A DNA stretch of 64,000 nt from Spirochaetota bacterium (GCA_026398615.1 JAPLSN010000015.1:1-64000); one strand, 5' to 3'. Positions 32,060 to 41,601 are shown, numbered from the stretch's first letter. Numbers and translations are program-made. The notes: generated by a model not told the origin, from the sequence alone.

Positions 32060-34654
32060 TCAACCCTCGTACGGAGTGAGCTCCTCCACGTCCTCCTCGA
32101 CCGCGGGACCCTCGACCGCGCCATTCCCGCGGATTCCCCGTTGTCCGGCATCCGCGTGCGGCAGCCTGCGCACGCTTGCCAGGGGGGTGCCGGGGACAGA
32201 GCTCGGACCCATGCCTGGATTCCGGACGAGATCGCGGGGCTTCGATCCCTGTGCCGGGCCGACGATGCCCTTTTCCTCCATGAGTTCCACGAGGCGGGCG
32301 GAGCGATTGTAGCCGATCTTGAGGCGACGCTGGATGAAGCTGGCGCTCGCCTTGCCCTGCTGCAGGACGATCTCGAGGGCTTTTTCGAAAAGCGGGTCGT
32401 CCGCGTCCTCGTCGAAGAGCGATGGCTCTTCCTCTTCCTCGTCCTCGTCGAAGAACATCTCCTCGTCGATGTAGTCCGGTTCGCCCAAAGTCTTCACGTG
32501 CTCGACCACCCGCTCGACCTCCTCCTCCGAGACGTATGCGCCCTGGATGCGGACGGGGAAGGGATCCCACGCGCTCGAAAAGAGCATGTCGCCGCGGCCG
32601 ATGAGCTTTTCCGCGCCGACGGAATCGATGATGATCCGGCTGTCGAACTTGCCCGCCACCATGAAGGCGATACGGCTGGGGATGTTGGCCTTGATGAGCC
32701 CGGTGATCACGTCGATGCTCGGCCGCTGGGTGGCGAGTACCAGGTGGATGCCGATGGCGCGCGACATGGCCGCGAGCCGGGCGAGGGTGGATTCGAGTTC
32801 CTTGCCCGTGGTAGCCATGAGGTCGGCGAATTCGTCGATGACAACGACGATGTAGGGGAGTTTTTCCTGCGCGAGCTTCTTGTCGGTGATCTTCCGGTTG
32901 AAGCTGCGGATATCCCGCACGCCCAGGCGGTCCAGCATGCTGTAGCGGCGCTCCATCTCGCAGAGGCAGTACTGCAGGGCCTGGAAGGCCTTTTTCGGCT
33001 CCGTGATGACCGGTGTGAGGAGATGGGGGATGTCGTTGTAGAACTTCAATTCCACGATCTTGGGATCGATGAGGAGAAGCCGTACCTCGTTCGGGGAACG
33101 GCGGTAGAGCAGCGAAAGGATGAGGGAGTTCACGCACACGCTTTTCCCGGAACCCGTCGCGCCCGCGATGAGAAGATGCGGGGTCTGCACGAGGTCGACG
33201 AACTGCACTTCACCCGAGACATCCTTGCCGAGGGCGACGGGGATTTCCATCTTCGCCGCGCGGAAGCCCTCGGATTCCACGATTTCCCTGAAGGAAACGA
33301 TGGACCTGTGTTCGTTCGGGACTTCAATGCCGACGGCGTGCTTGCCGGGGATCGGTGCGACGATGCGCACCGTGCTGGCGGCAAGCCTGAGCGCGATGTT
33401 GTCGGCGAGGTTCACGATCTTCGAGAGCTTGACGCCGGGAGCAGGCAGCAGCTCGAACATGGTGACGACGGGTCCCTTCCGGATTCCGGTAACTTCGGCT
33501 TCGATATTGAATTCGGCCAGGGTTTCCTGGAGCACCACGGCGCTCCGTCGCGTCTTGTCGTCGATGATCCAGTACTGCCCGTCCGGGTAGGTATTGAGGA
33601 TGTCGGTCGGTACGAAATACTCGGTCCGGAGCGGCTTCCGGATCGGTGCATGATGTTCCGGCGGTACGGACTCCTCAAATACGCGTATGGCCTTGCCCAT
33701 CGGTTTTACCGTCGGATCCGTTCCGGCAGCGATTTCGTTCGGACCAGGATCGAACGGCCTTGTCGGATCAGCCCTTTCGACGGGGCTCCCGCGGATCAAT
33801 GAACGTTCGCGACCAGCGGCAGCGCCAGGCGCCGCTTGCGCTTTCATGCGGATGGTGGCGGGATTGTCCGCCCAAAATGCCCCCGATGCTGCCGGGTCGG
33901 TTGGATGATCGACCGAACGTGCTTCCGTCGCCATTTCCGCAGCATGCGAATTCTCCGGCTGTCTGCGGAAAAATACGGGAACCGGTTTCTCTTCAGTTTG
34001 GTCAGCTCTGTCCCCGCTACCCGGTATATCGGATGGTGAAAGAGACTTCAGCTCCGGCAATGGCGGCAAGTCCGGCACCCTGAATTCAAAGCCAGTGGAA
34101 GGAGCCTTCCCGGCTTCCGAAGCGGGGGATCCGAGCAGTCCTGAAACCGGCCTGTGCGGCGGCGAACCGGCAATTTCAGCTCTGTCCCCTTCGGTGGCAA
34201 ACGAGCCCTCTCCGAGCACCACGTCGCGGAAACCGACCACGAGCATGACCGAAGACAGGAAGGCGACACCCCCGAGCACGCCGACGACCGGCATGCCGAT
34301 GCCCTCGAGGGCGGGCATCGTCTTGAACCAGGTATCGGGCGAGCTGAGAAAGGCATGGATCATGACGAGGATCGCGAATGGGAGGACGGACGCGGTGACA
34401 TAATAAAGAAGATCCCGGCGGAATCCCGGCAGGAACAGGACGATGGATTCGGCGAAGAGGTATAGGGGCAAGGCCAGCGCGAAGAGGCCGAGCGTATCCG
34501 AAAGGAAGGAGCCCGCGAGAGAGACCGAACCGAGTCCTTCGATGCTGAAAAAACCGACAATGGCGATGGAAAGGGAAAAAAGCCCCAAGGCCGTGAGGAT
34601 ACAGCCGGCGATGACGCTCAGGGATCTGGTATCGTTCATGCGTGATTCTGACAC
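32060..34654 (-). CDS. ftsK: DNA translocase FtsK/SpoIIIE
   Basis: An 864-residue septal DNA pump. Four N-terminal membrane helices (LSVIAGCILTALGLFSLSIA, YYVTASVLPFAILVMIHAF) are followed by a low-complexity linker (about 150-330) and the motor: Walker A AGATGSGKSVCVNS, Walker B IVVVIDEFADLM, LATQRPSIDVITG. The gamma domain, FIQRRLKIGYNRSARLVELM, reads KOPS-like sites. Unusually, the gene holds three exact repeat 12-mers: GDRA at residues 156-159 and 214-217 in the linker, and SSVP at 818-821 in a C-terminal tail beyond the gamma domain, where FtsK normally ends. The start may be GTG 34654 (GGGAG upstream) or ATG 34639. Confidence 0.93.
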   Translation of the reverse strand: MSESRMNDTRSLSVIAGCILTALGLFSLSIAIVGFFSIEGLGSVSLAGSFLSDTLGLFALALPLYLFAESIVLFLPGFRRDLLYYVTASVLPFAILVMIHAFLSSPDTWFKTMPALEGIGMPVVGVLGGVAFLSSVMLVVGFRDVVLGEGSFATEGDRAEIAGSPPHRPVSGLLGSPASEAGKAPSTGFEFRVPDLPPLPELKSLSPSDIPGSGDRADQTEEKPVPVFFRRQPENSHAAEMATEARSVDHPTDPAASGAFWADNPATIRMKAQAAPGAAAGRERSLIRGSPVERADPTRPFDPGPNEIAAGTDPTVKPMGKAIRVFEESVPPEHHAPIRKPLRTEYFVPTDILNTYPDGQYWIIDDKTRRSAVVLQETLAEFNIEAEVTGIRKGPVVTMFELLPAPGVKLSKIVNLADNIALRLAASTVRIVAPIPGKHAVGIEVPNEHRSIVSFREIVESEGFRAAKMEIPVALGKDVSGEVQFVDLVQTPHLLIAGATGSGKSVCVNSLILSLLYRRSPNEVRLLLIDPKIVELKFYNDIPHLLTPVITEPKKAFQALQYCLCEMERRYSMLDRLGVRDIRSFNRKITDKKLAQEKLPYIVVVIDEFADLMATTGKELESTLARLAAMSRAIGIHLVLATQRPSIDVITGLIKANIPSRIAFMVAGKFDSRIIIDSVGAEKLIGRGDMLFSSAWDPFPVRIQGAYVSEEEVERVVEHVKTLGEPDYIDEEMFFDEDEEEEEPSLFDEDADDPLFEKALEIVLQQGKASASFIQRRLKIGYNRSARLVELMEEKGIVGPAQGSKPRDLVRNPGMGPSSVPGTPLASVRRLPHADAGQRGIRGNGAVEGPAVEEDVEELTPYEG
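32192..32203 (+). repeat. GGGGACAGAGCT copy in ftsK C-terminal tail
   Basis: Exact copy, antisense to ftsK, encoding Ser-Ser-Val-Pro (residues 818-821). Confidence 0.9.
34004..34015 (-). repeat. GGGGACAGAGCT copy in ftsK linker
   Basis: Exact copy, sense to ftsK, encoding Gly-Asp-Arg-Ala (residues 214-217). Confidence 0.9.
34178..34189 (-). repeat. GGGGACAGAGCT copy in ftsK linker
   Basis: Exact copy, sense to ftsK, encoding Gly-Asp-Arg-Ala (residues 156-159). It lies 174 bp from the copy at 34004 in the same orientation and reading frame. Confidence 0.9.
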
Positions 34655-34812
34655 TGTGGGATCTCCCGTGAAAAATAACCTGCCATTCCGCTTCGACCGG
34701 CAGCTCCCGTTCCGGAAAGCCGGTCGCGGAGTAAAAGCGTACTGTTCGAATATCGGCGCGATCGGTCACGGGTGTTACGAAAGACCGAGCGTTCCGGTCG
34801 ATCGGCGGATTT

Positions 34813-35607
34813 CTAGAGAAAGAGGAGCCCGAGTATTCCGGCTGGTACGAGGTAGGCCGCAAACCAGGCGAGCTTCCCCATTCTAAGCAATGGGAGCAAC
34901 GCGGACAGGACGATTACGCCGACGGCGAACGCGACCGCGGCAGCCACCGACAGCTCAAGCGGACCCACCGAACCTGCAAGCGTTCCCGCGTCCTTCAGAT
35001 CGAGGACCAGGGCGCCCAGTACGGCGGGAATGGCCAGGAGGAAGGCGAATTCTCCCGCATTCCCGCGGTTCATGCCGGCGGCGAGTCCCCCGGCGATCGT
35101 GATTCCGGAACGGCTGATGCCGGGAAGCACGCCGATTCCCTGCGCGATCCCGACGAGGAGGCCCTCCCGGAGCCCGATGGCCTCGTAGCCCTTTTCACCT
35201 TTCATAAACAACGTCGCGACAAGGATGGCCGCGGTGGCGATGAAACACGCTGACACCGCTTTCGGACCGAACCCTGGCATGAATCGGGAGATGCCGAAGC
35301 CGATGATGGCGGTCGCGAAGGTAGCCGCGATGGCTGGCGGCACGATGGCCAGGTTTTCAGCATCCTTCGGGGAATTTCTACGGAGAACCCATCGGGCTAT
35401 GGCCGCAAGGACACCGCCGATGCGGGCACGGAACACGACGACCACGGAGAGGAGCGTGGCGAGGTGGAGGGTCACGTCGAAGAGCATCGGCACCCCGGAA
35501 AGGCCGAAGAGCCGCTTGAATATGAGGAGATGCCCGCTCGAGGAGACGGGCAGGAATTCCGCTGCCCCCTGGAATGCGCCAAGGAGGATGGCTTGCAGGA
35601 TGGTCAT
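34813..35607 (-). CDS. uppP: Undecaprenyl-diphosphatase UppP/BacA
   Basis: A 264-residue integral membrane enzyme that converts undecaprenyl diphosphate to the monophosphate, recycling the lipid carrier for peptidoglycan and other wall polymers. Both active-site motifs are present: QGAAEFLPVSSSGHLLIF and LPGISRSGITIAGGL. About seven hydrophobic segments follow the family pattern. It is encoded upstream of ftsK on the same strand with 158 bp between, where I see no obvious terminator. The gene upstream is the broken amylase-like gene. Confidence 0.95.
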   Translation of the reverse strand: MTILQAILLGAFQGAAEFLPVSSSGHLLIFKRLFGLSGVPMLFDVTLHLATLLSVVVVFRARIGGVLAAIARWVLRRNSPKDAENLAIVPPAIAATFATAIIGFGISRFMPGFGPKAVSACFIATAAILVATLFMKGEKGYEAIGLREGLLVGIAQGIGVLPGISRSGITIAGGLAAGMNRGNAGEFAFLLAIPAVLGALVLDLKDAGTLAGSVGPLELSVAAAVAFAVGVIVLSALLPLLRMGKLAWFAAYLVPAGILGLLFL

Positions 35608-35656
35608 GTCGATGCTCCGTTTCGCTCCGGGCGAGCGCCGGGGATATCCATCGTCA

Positions 35657-37679
35657 TCAGAAGAATTCCGGGTTCAGGTCGAAAACCCGGAAACCGAGGA
35701 AGGGCAGGTGTTCGACGACGATGTCGCCGTGGATCGAATACGGCTCCCCCGCGGGGTCGCTGAAATCGTACATCCGTCCCTGGAGTTCGGCTCCGGACTC
35801 GATCTGCGAAGTTGGAATCAGGAAGCGGCCGAGATCGTTTCCGTCGGCGGTTTCCAGCGAGGCAGCGCAGGCCACGACGCGGGACGGATCGGATCCGCGG
35901 ATGATCCACCAAGCGAGTTCCGCGCCCGTCTGCCGTTCGACGATCTTCGCGGAGTCCAGGAACGGCCTGATGCGCGCATAGACGCGTTCGATGCAGGCGT
36001 ATCGGGCCGCTGCGGCCGTGTCGTCGACCCAGATCAGGTTCTCAGGCGATATGTTCGCCTCGTACAGGCCGTAGGACAGGTCCTGGTAGCCCATGGTCTC
36101 GTACAGCGGCCGCCTGCCCGCCCCGACCGAAAGGAAGCGCGCGACGAAGTGCCTGAGCCCGACGCGTTCGTAGCCCATGACGCGGACGAGCGGCGAACCC
36201 CACAGCCGGGGGTCTCCCGTGTCATGGGTGTCCACCGCGAAGCAGACGGACGCCCTTCTCCCGCCCTTCCGTGACGCCTCGGCATTGGCTGACACCAGGC
36301 GGTCGTGGAGCGCGAAGGCGTCGTCGAGGTGTGGGCGGTCGATTCGCCTGAGCATGTCGTCGCCGAGTACGAGATCGAACCCGATTCCGGAATAATCCTC
36401 GAACTCCGTGCCTATCCGCTCGGCGAAGGCGCCGATGGCGTCGTGGCCGTCCGTCCGTGCCGCGTCGATCGCCCGGGCGAGAATGAGCGGGGTCGGACGG
36501 TCGGTGGCAGGCAGGGTACCAGCCGAGTCGAGCGTCGAGTCGAAGACATGATCGACCGAGTCGAAACGGACGAAATCGAAACCCAGGAGATCGCGCGAGT
36601 TCGGGAAGCTTGCCCGGATCGGGGGCCTTGTTGGGCGGGATGTTGTCGTAAAAGGCGTAGGGAGTCACGACCCCGTAGGAATGGGACGACACGTCGTCGC
36701 CGCGTTCGTTGCGGTAGAGGAAAACGGGATAGTTCCCTTCGCGATCGTAGCGGGCGAATTCCGGCAATCCGATCCCGTCCCAAGCCTGGGTAGGGACGGG
36801 CCAGAGTCCTTCGGCGATGAGATCCCGGATGGCTTCATAGTAGGCGCGCGTGGCAAGCGATCGTTCCTTGAGTTCCTGTCCGATCGGTTTGCCGGAGGCG
36901 TTCGTCGCTTCGACGGGTCCGGCCGCTTCGCGTGAAAACCGTTCGAACCCGGTTTTTCCCTTGACCCTGGCTATAACCCCGGCTGCTTCGCGGGCCGTCC
37001 CGATACGGGCGATCCGCTCATAGGGGTGCCCGCCCTCGAGAACCGAGTTCCGGTCGGGAGCCAACTTGATCCATGCGAATGCCTCGGGGGAATCCAGAAC
37101 CACGCGCGAGTACTGGGCGACATGGGGCGTCAAATCGTAGCCTATGACCTTGTCGAGGAGCCGGCATGCTTCCATGAAGGCACGGAGTTGCGCGAGCGGG
37201 CCGATCCCCGCGGAGGCAAGCTCGATATTCACGAGTTCCTCGGCGATCTCGTAGGGATCCTCGATGGCATAGAGGACTTCGAATTGGTACGGATGGAACG
37301 GAGCCAGGTGGACGGCCGAGGCGGTGATGCCGGGCAGCAGTTTCGATGCCGCGATGAAATCTCCCGGGCGTCCGTCGATTCCCGTCGCGCGGACGTTCAC
37401 GAAGCAGAAATCGGCGCGCAGCATCCACGAAGAACCGGTTTCGAGTTCGCACCTGCTTTCGCGCGAACGGCGATCTGCCAGGATCGAGAAGAATGCCGCA
37501 GCGGACGGATCGCTCATCCTGAGGAGCGAGCTTTGTGTCCGTTCGACGGGAAGCCCGGCTTCGACTTCCTCGACGAGCCCGGCAGCCCTTTTCCTTTCCT
37601 CGTCCGAAGGCGAAAGGACGAATTCCAGGTCCTTCCAGACGCTGGCCCCGTTCTTCGCGTGGAATCCGCCCGATCTCAC
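35657..37679 (-). pseudogene. Alpha-amylase-fold hydrolase-like gene, frameshifted
   Basis: The frame from GTG 37679 runs to about 36590 and then turns into low-complexity Arg-rich sequence. The neighbouring frame continues with LLGFDFVRFDSVDHVFDSTL, LPATDRPTPLILARAIDAAR and ends at 35657 (DLNPEFF). Joined, the gene would encode about 674 residues. FVRFDSVDHVF resembles the beta-4 nucleophile motif of GH13 enzymes, VDTHDTGDP resembles their NHD motif, and HLAPFHPY is barrel-like, so an amylase-superfamily hydrolase is a fair guess. The break is a single-base indel near 36588-36597, either mutation or assembly error. It overlaps the amidohydrolase gene by four bases. Confidence 0.55.
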
Positions 37680-38860
37680 CCCAGCTCTCCGCGCGCGACG
37701 GCGTCCGCGAGGGCTGCCGCGGCGTTGAGGTTGACGAGAGCCAGTTCCAGTATGCGCCGCTCGTCCACGTCGAAGCGAGGATTATGGTTCGGCTTGTCGA
37801 TCCCGAGCGCGGGCGCCTGGGTGTTCATGTACCAGAAGCACCCTGGCACCCGCTTGAGGAAGTAGGCGAAATCTTCGCCGCCCATGCTCGGCTTCGTCAT
37901 GTCGACGACACGGTCCGGCCCGAGTGTGGACGATGCGGCTGCCCTCGCAATCGCCGTGGCGCCGGGGTGGTTGACGAGCGGCGGGTAACCGCCGAGCCAA
38001 TCGAACAAAAAACGCGTTCCCGTAGCGAGGGCGATCCCTTCGCCGATTTCCCGGAGGCGCCGTTCGGCCAGCTCGCGGTTCCGGTCCGACAGGGTGCGCA
38101 CCGTGCCCTCGATGAAGGCCTGTTCGGGGATGATATTGTGGGCGCTGCCCGATTCCACCCTGCAGATGCTGATGACAACGGGTTCCGTCTGATTGAATTC
38201 GCGCGCGCGGAAGCTCTGGCATGCGAGAATGTATTCCGCCAGGGCCGGGATGGGATCCCGCGCGCGGTGGGGTTCCGCGCCATGACCGCCCTGGCCCGTG
38301 AACACGGCGCGGAACCTGTCCGCGGCGGCCATGAGAAAGCCCGGCATGAAACCGGCCTGCCCGGGTTCCAGCTCCTCCGACAAATCGCCCACATGCCCGC
38401 CGACGATGGCCCGCACGTCGTCGAGGCAGCCTCCTTCGATCATGCCGACGGCCCCGAAAAATCCCTCCTCGCCGGGCTGGAATGCCAGGCGGACGCGGAA
38501 GCCCGGCTCTGTCCCCGCGAGTATCTCCGCGCAGCCGAGGAGGGCAGCCGTGTGGACATCGTGACCGCACGCGTGCATCCGACCGTGGCGTTCGCTCGCG
38601 AAGGGTAATTCCGTCTCCTCGACGATCGGGAGGCCGTCCATATCGGCGCGTATGGCCACGAGCGGGCCGCTCGAGCCGAAGTCGGCGACGAGTCCCATGC
38701 CGCAACGGCGCGGAATGGCGCCAGCAGCCGCCAGTTTGGCTTCCACATATGCGATGGTCTCCGGGAGCTCGAGCCCGATTTCCGGTATCCTGTGCAGCGC
38801 CCGCCTGTGTTCGACGACGCGGGTTCCCATTTTTTCGAAGGCGTCCAGGGCGAAGGTCAT
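37676..38860 (-). CDS. M20-family amidohydrolase (amino-acylase/IAA-hydrolase type)
   Basis: A 394-residue zinc-dependent M20D peptidase. Metal ligands appear in GRMHACGHDVHTAALLG and the general base in FQPGEEGFFGA. The dimerisation domain follows (AVFTGQGGHGAEPHRARDPI), and MGGEDFAYFLKRVPG carries the late ligand region. These enzymes cut N-acyl amino acids or similar amides. It sits between the DUF2007 gene and the amylase-like gene with four-base overlaps on both sides, forming one minus-strand operon. A near match (11/12) to the repeat 12-mer occurs at 38505-38516 but could be coincidental. Confidence 0.9.
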   Translation of the reverse strand: MTFALDAFEKMGTRVVEHRRALHRIPEIGLELPETIAYVEAKLAAAGAIPRRCGMGLVADFGSSGPLVAIRADMDGLPIVEETELPFASERHGRMHACGHDVHTAALLGCAEILAGTEPGFRVRLAFQPGEEGFFGAVGMIEGGCLDDVRAIVGGHVGDLSEELEPGQAGFMPGFLMAAADRFRAVFTGQGGHGAEPHRARDPIPALAEYILACQSFRAREFNQTEPVVISICRVESGSAHNIIPEQAFIEGTVRTLSDRNRELAERRLREIGEGIALATGTRFLFDWLGGYPPLVNHPGATAIARAAASSTLGPDRVVDMTKPSMGGEDFAYFLKRVPGCFWYMNTQAPALGIDKPNHNPRFDVDERRILELALVNLNAAAALADAVARGELG

Positions 38861-39108
38861 GGCCGGGCCTCCCTTTTGACGGTTTCGCGTCTTTCGGATC
38901 TACCCTCGAAATCGGCCACGATCAGGAATGCATCCTCGGCGTCCTCATCGCTCACGGATATCCTCGTTCCCCCGAGTTCCACGGCGAACAAGGGATTCAC
39001 GTCCAGCATGTCGCCGTTGAAGACCATCGCCTCGATACCCGCGGATTCCAGGAGGCTTTTCATGACTACCGCGTCCTGGGGGAACGCGCAACGATACACG
39101 TCTTTCAT
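38857..39108 (-). CDS. DUF2007-type putative signal-transducing protein
   Basis: An 83-residue protein of the DUF2007 fold: VYRCAFPQDAVVMKSLLESA then GIEAMVFNGDML, and ISVSDEDAEDAFLIVADFEG. Similar small ferredoxin-like domains are found alone or attached to membrane proteins and are thought to bind ligands or nucleotides, without proven function. It is cytoplasmic. Its stop overlaps the amidohydrolase start by ATGA, so the two are probably translated together. Confidence 0.75.
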   Translation of the reverse strand: MKDVYRCAFPQDAVVMKSLLESAGIEAMVFNGDMLDVNPLFAVELGGTRISVSDEDAEDAFLIVADFEGRSERRETVKREARP

Positions 39109-39154
39109 CTGATGCTCCTCGGGATGATAATGGCGCGGGAAAGCCGCGCCGACG

Positions 39155-39541
39155 TCACAGCGGCGCGTCCCTGATCCCCGCGTTCGCCACCGATCCGATG
39201 TGGTCGAGGACGAGCCGGCGGAGCGTCTCGTCGAGGTACGCCGATTCGCGTTCGAAACGGTCCTTCACGGAGCCGCCGTCGAAGGCTCCGTCGGGCACGA
39301 GTATCGGCGTGAGGTTGGACAGACAGGAATCCTCACCCTCGTCGATCTTGTTGTGCGAATAGCCCCGGTCGATGGTCCAGGTGAGCGATCTTGGCTCCCC
39401 CGGTTTGTCGTAGACGAGCTGGAATCCGACGACATCGCCCTCTTCGCGGTCGTACCAGATGTACAGGTCGAAATACTCGTCCAGGTAGAGGCGGCGAAAT
39501 CCGTCCGGATTTTGGCGAACGTTCCGGAATTCTTTGATCAT
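39155..39541 (-). CDS. Conserved hypothetical protein
   Basis: A 128-residue cytoplasmic protein. The first half is beta-rich with aromatics (RRLYLDEYFDLYIWYDREEG, VVGFQLVYDKPGEPRSLTW). The second is helical (FERESAYLDETLRRLVLDHI). I do not recognise a family. The ATG at 39541 was chosen over an upstream extension because the homologous-looking region starts MIKEFRNVRQNPDGFRRLYL and the HD-domain gene ends five bases upstream, suggesting co-transcription. Confidence 0.6.
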   Translation of the reverse strand: MIKEFRNVRQNPDGFRRLYLDEYFDLYIWYDREEGDVVGFQLVYDKPGEPRSLTWTIDRGYSHNKIDEGEDSCLSNLTPILVPDGAFDGGSVKDRFERESAYLDETLRRLVLDHIGSVANAGIRDAPL

Positions 39542-39545
39542 GACT

Positions 39546-40685
39546 TCACTCCAGAAATTGCTTGAATATCTTGCGGCCGTCCGCGCAACGGTACGGGTTT
39601 TTGGCGTTGCGGAGGAACTGGCGGTAAGTGGCGCAAGCCCTGTAGTAGCCATCCGGCCCGCGGAAAGCGGAAAGTTCGTCGCAGCGGTACAGTTCCAGAA
39701 GGACAGGGAAGAGCGGATGCTCCATGAGTTCCCGGGTTCTCGCGAGCGGGAGCCTGGTGACGACGGCCGGCATCATGTGTCGAAGCACGAGGAATTCCAC
39801 GTCGTCGGCGATACCCCGCGAAAAACCGAGGCGGTCGAGGAATCTGCGCGCCTGGCCCGCCCCCAGTTCGCTGTGGCGGTCGAAGCGACGCCCTTCGTTT
39901 TCCACGGCGATCGGTTTCCCGGAATCGTGAAGGAGGAGGCCGAGCGAAAGGCGGAGATCGGGAAGCTTTCGGTAGCGGAAGGTTTCCATGGTGTGGCGCC
40001 AGACGTCGCCTTCCGGATGGAAATCCTTCGAATGGTCGACGCCCCTGAGCCCGGCGATTTCCGGCCAGTAACGATCGAGGAACCCGGTCCGGTCGAGGTA
40101 GTCGAACGCGCGTTCGGGGTCGTTCCCGGTCAGGATGAGGACGAGCAGGTCCCGCTGGTAGTCGACGGGGAGGCCTGCCGGGGCCTCCGCATCCGCTCCC
40201 GAGATCGCATAGCGGTACCTGGACAGCATGACGGCCGTGTCGAAAAGGAGATCCTCGGGAGCGCTTGTATCGGGTGTGGCCGTGGAAGCCCTCAGGTACG
40301 GATAGGATTCCTCATCCAGCTTGTATGCCCGACGCGCAGGATCGTAGAGAAGCTCGAGTTGGGGATACGAGCGTCGGGGCGTCCTGAGGCGACCGGGAGC
40401 GATGGTCTCGGCGCAGACGGCCCGGATGATGGCCGCGTCATCACGCTCGAGTCCGGTGGGAAGGGGAGCGTCCGTGGAAAAATCGGCGTAGGAAAGGCCG
40501 GCGTATTCGATCCGGTCGAAACGGGCCGCCGCTTCGCCGAGTTCCCCGGGAAAGGCCGCGAAAAGAACCGGACAGGACCGCAAACCCCAATATCGGTCGA
40601 GTGCCGTGAACGAGGCTTCGTACAAGTCCCTTGAAGCCGGCGATCCACCGGCAGACGCGGCATTTTCCATGATCTCAAGATACAT
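39546..40685 (-). CDS. HD-domain protein related to tRNA nucleotidyltransferases
   Basis: A 379-residue protein. The middle contains a polyA-polymerase/CCA-enzyme helical region (AFDYLDRTGFLDRYWPEIAG, LRGVDHSKDFHPEGDVWRHT), and the HD metal site is WRHTMETF plus LGLLLHDSGKP and the later VLRHMMP. The nucleotidyltransferase GS-DxD head is not evident: the N-terminal 150 residues contain PELLYDPARRAYKLDEES-like residues but no clear GSxxDxD. It may therefore be a phosphohydrolase or a divergent tRNA-repair enzyme rather than an active CCA-adding enzyme. The ATG at 40685 is a choice without a strong ribosome binding site. Confidence 0.65.
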   Translation of the reverse strand: MYLEIMENAASAGGSPASRDLYEASFTALDRYWGLRSCPVLFAAFPGELGEAAARFDRIEYAGLSYADFSTDAPLPTGLERDDAAIIRAVCAETIAPGRLRTPRRSYPQLELLYDPARRAYKLDEESYPYLRASTATPDTSAPEDLLFDTAVMLSRYRYAISGADAEAPAGLPVDYQRDLLVLILTGNDPERAFDYLDRTGFLDRYWPEIAGLRGVDHSKDFHPEGDVWRHTMETFRYRKLPDLRLSLGLLLHDSGKPIAVENEGRRFDRHSELGAGQARRFLDRLGFSRGIADDVEFLVLRHMMPAVVTRLPLARTRELMEHPLFPVLLELYRCDELSAFRGPDGYYRACATYRQFLRNAKNPYRCADGRKIFKQFLE

Positions 40686-40725
40686 CGAAGCCGCAGTCGG
40701 AGTAAACCATGAAGCGTCCGGAGAT

Positions 40726-40752
40726 GAAAACGACCCGCCGTAATGCGGGTCG
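40726..40752 (-). terminator. Intrinsic terminator after the lipoprotein gene
   Basis: On the minus strand CGACCCGC (40752-40745) pairs with GCGGGTCG (40738-40731), followed by TTTTC. Confidence 0.85.
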
Positions 40753-40776
40753 CCGGTTGTCAATGATGGCTGATTG

Positions 40777-41268
40777 TCACTGTTCGCCGGAAGCCGTGGT
40801 CGTCGCGTTCTGTTCGGGAGTTCCCTCCGCGAGCGGCGCGATTTCCTCCCCGGTCGGTGGAACGCCTTTCGTGACCCCTTCAGCGAGCTTGGCTTCGATT
40901 TTCGGGTATACCTTCCGCGCCAGGATGAGGTAGCGGGGAGGGAGCGAGGGTCCGAATTCATCGTACAGCGAAAACAAGGTAGTGAACTTGTCGGCTGCGA
41001 GCGCGTATTCACCCTGTTTGTAGTGTATGAAGCCTATCTCGTAGGTGCAGGCGACAACCTTGGCCGGTTCGGAGGAAAAACGCTCGAGACCGACCCTGTA
41101 GTAGCCCAAAGCGGCCTGGTAATTGTAACGGTCGGATGCTTCCTGTGCCCGCTGGACGATTTCCTCGAAGGAAAGGTTCTCGGGCACGACGACAGGCTTG
41201 GAAACGCAGGATGCGGCGAACAGAATCGCGGTCGCGATGAGGACGAATACGGTTCTTTTCATGTGCAT
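40777..41268 (-). CDS. TPR-like lipoprotein
   Basis: A 163-residue lipoprotein. The signal peptide FVLIATAILFAASCVSK contains a lipobox (AASC). The mature part has tetratricopeptide-like helices: EEIVQRAQEASDRYNYQAAL, GYYRVGLERF, YEIGFIHYKQGEYALAADKF. A role as a protein-protein adaptor at the periplasmic face or outer membrane is likely. It is encoded three bases after the gene at 41272, and a terminator follows. ATG 41262 is an equally good start. Confidence 0.8.
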   Translation of the reverse strand: MHMKRTVFVLIATAILFAASCVSKPVVVPENLSFEEIVQRAQEASDRYNYQAALGYYRVGLERFSSEPAKVVACTYEIGFIHYKQGEYALAADKFTTLFSLYDEFGPSLPPRYLILARKVYPKIEAKLAEGVTKGVPPTGEEIAPLAEGTPEQNATTTASGEQ

Positions 41269-41271
41269 AGC

Positions 41272-41601
41272 TCACTTGGAATAGAGTTCGTCACGATCGG
41301 GCAGGGTCGTCCGGAGGTCGCGGAGAAAATCCCCGGAATCCCCCATGTCCTCGTAATGGTCACAGGAAGCGATGCTGCGCCTGGCGACGGTAAAGTACTT
41401 GTAGATCTTTTCTTCCCCCAGTTTTTTCCGCCATTTTCCAGCATCGCAACGAACGCGCAGGTAGTAGGAGCCCTCGCCTTCTGCCGGCGACGGGACGAGC
41501 TTGCAGTGGATACAGTTGGCGCAATGTACCGAGCCGGTCTTGCTTCCGGCTGGCGCGAGGAGATCGTCGATTTCCGTCGCCGTGTCCACGCGATATGCCA
41601 T
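41272..41601 (-). CDS. Cysteine-containing hypothetical protein
   Basis: A 109-residue protein with VHCANCIHCKLVPSP, a C-x2-C-x2-C pattern, and later Cys (VRCDAGKW, ASCDHYEDMGD). This suggests a metal or iron-sulphur site. No signal peptide. I do not recognise a family. GAGGTGA precedes the ATG at 41601 at good spacing. It is the first gene of a two-gene unit with the TPR lipoprotein. Confidence 0.7.
   Translation of the reverse strand: MAYRVDTATEIDDLLAPAGSKTGSVHCANCIHCKLVPSPAEGEGSYYLRVRCDAGKWRKKLGEEKIYKYFTVARRSIASCDHYEDMGDSGDFLRDLRTTLPDRDELYSK

Noticed and set aside
38505-38516. GGGGACAGAGCC inside the amidohydrolase gene as a repeat copy
   Set aside because: Only 11 of 12 bases match, in a third reading frame (AGTEP), at a site that may be ordinary coding sequence; kept only as a near match.
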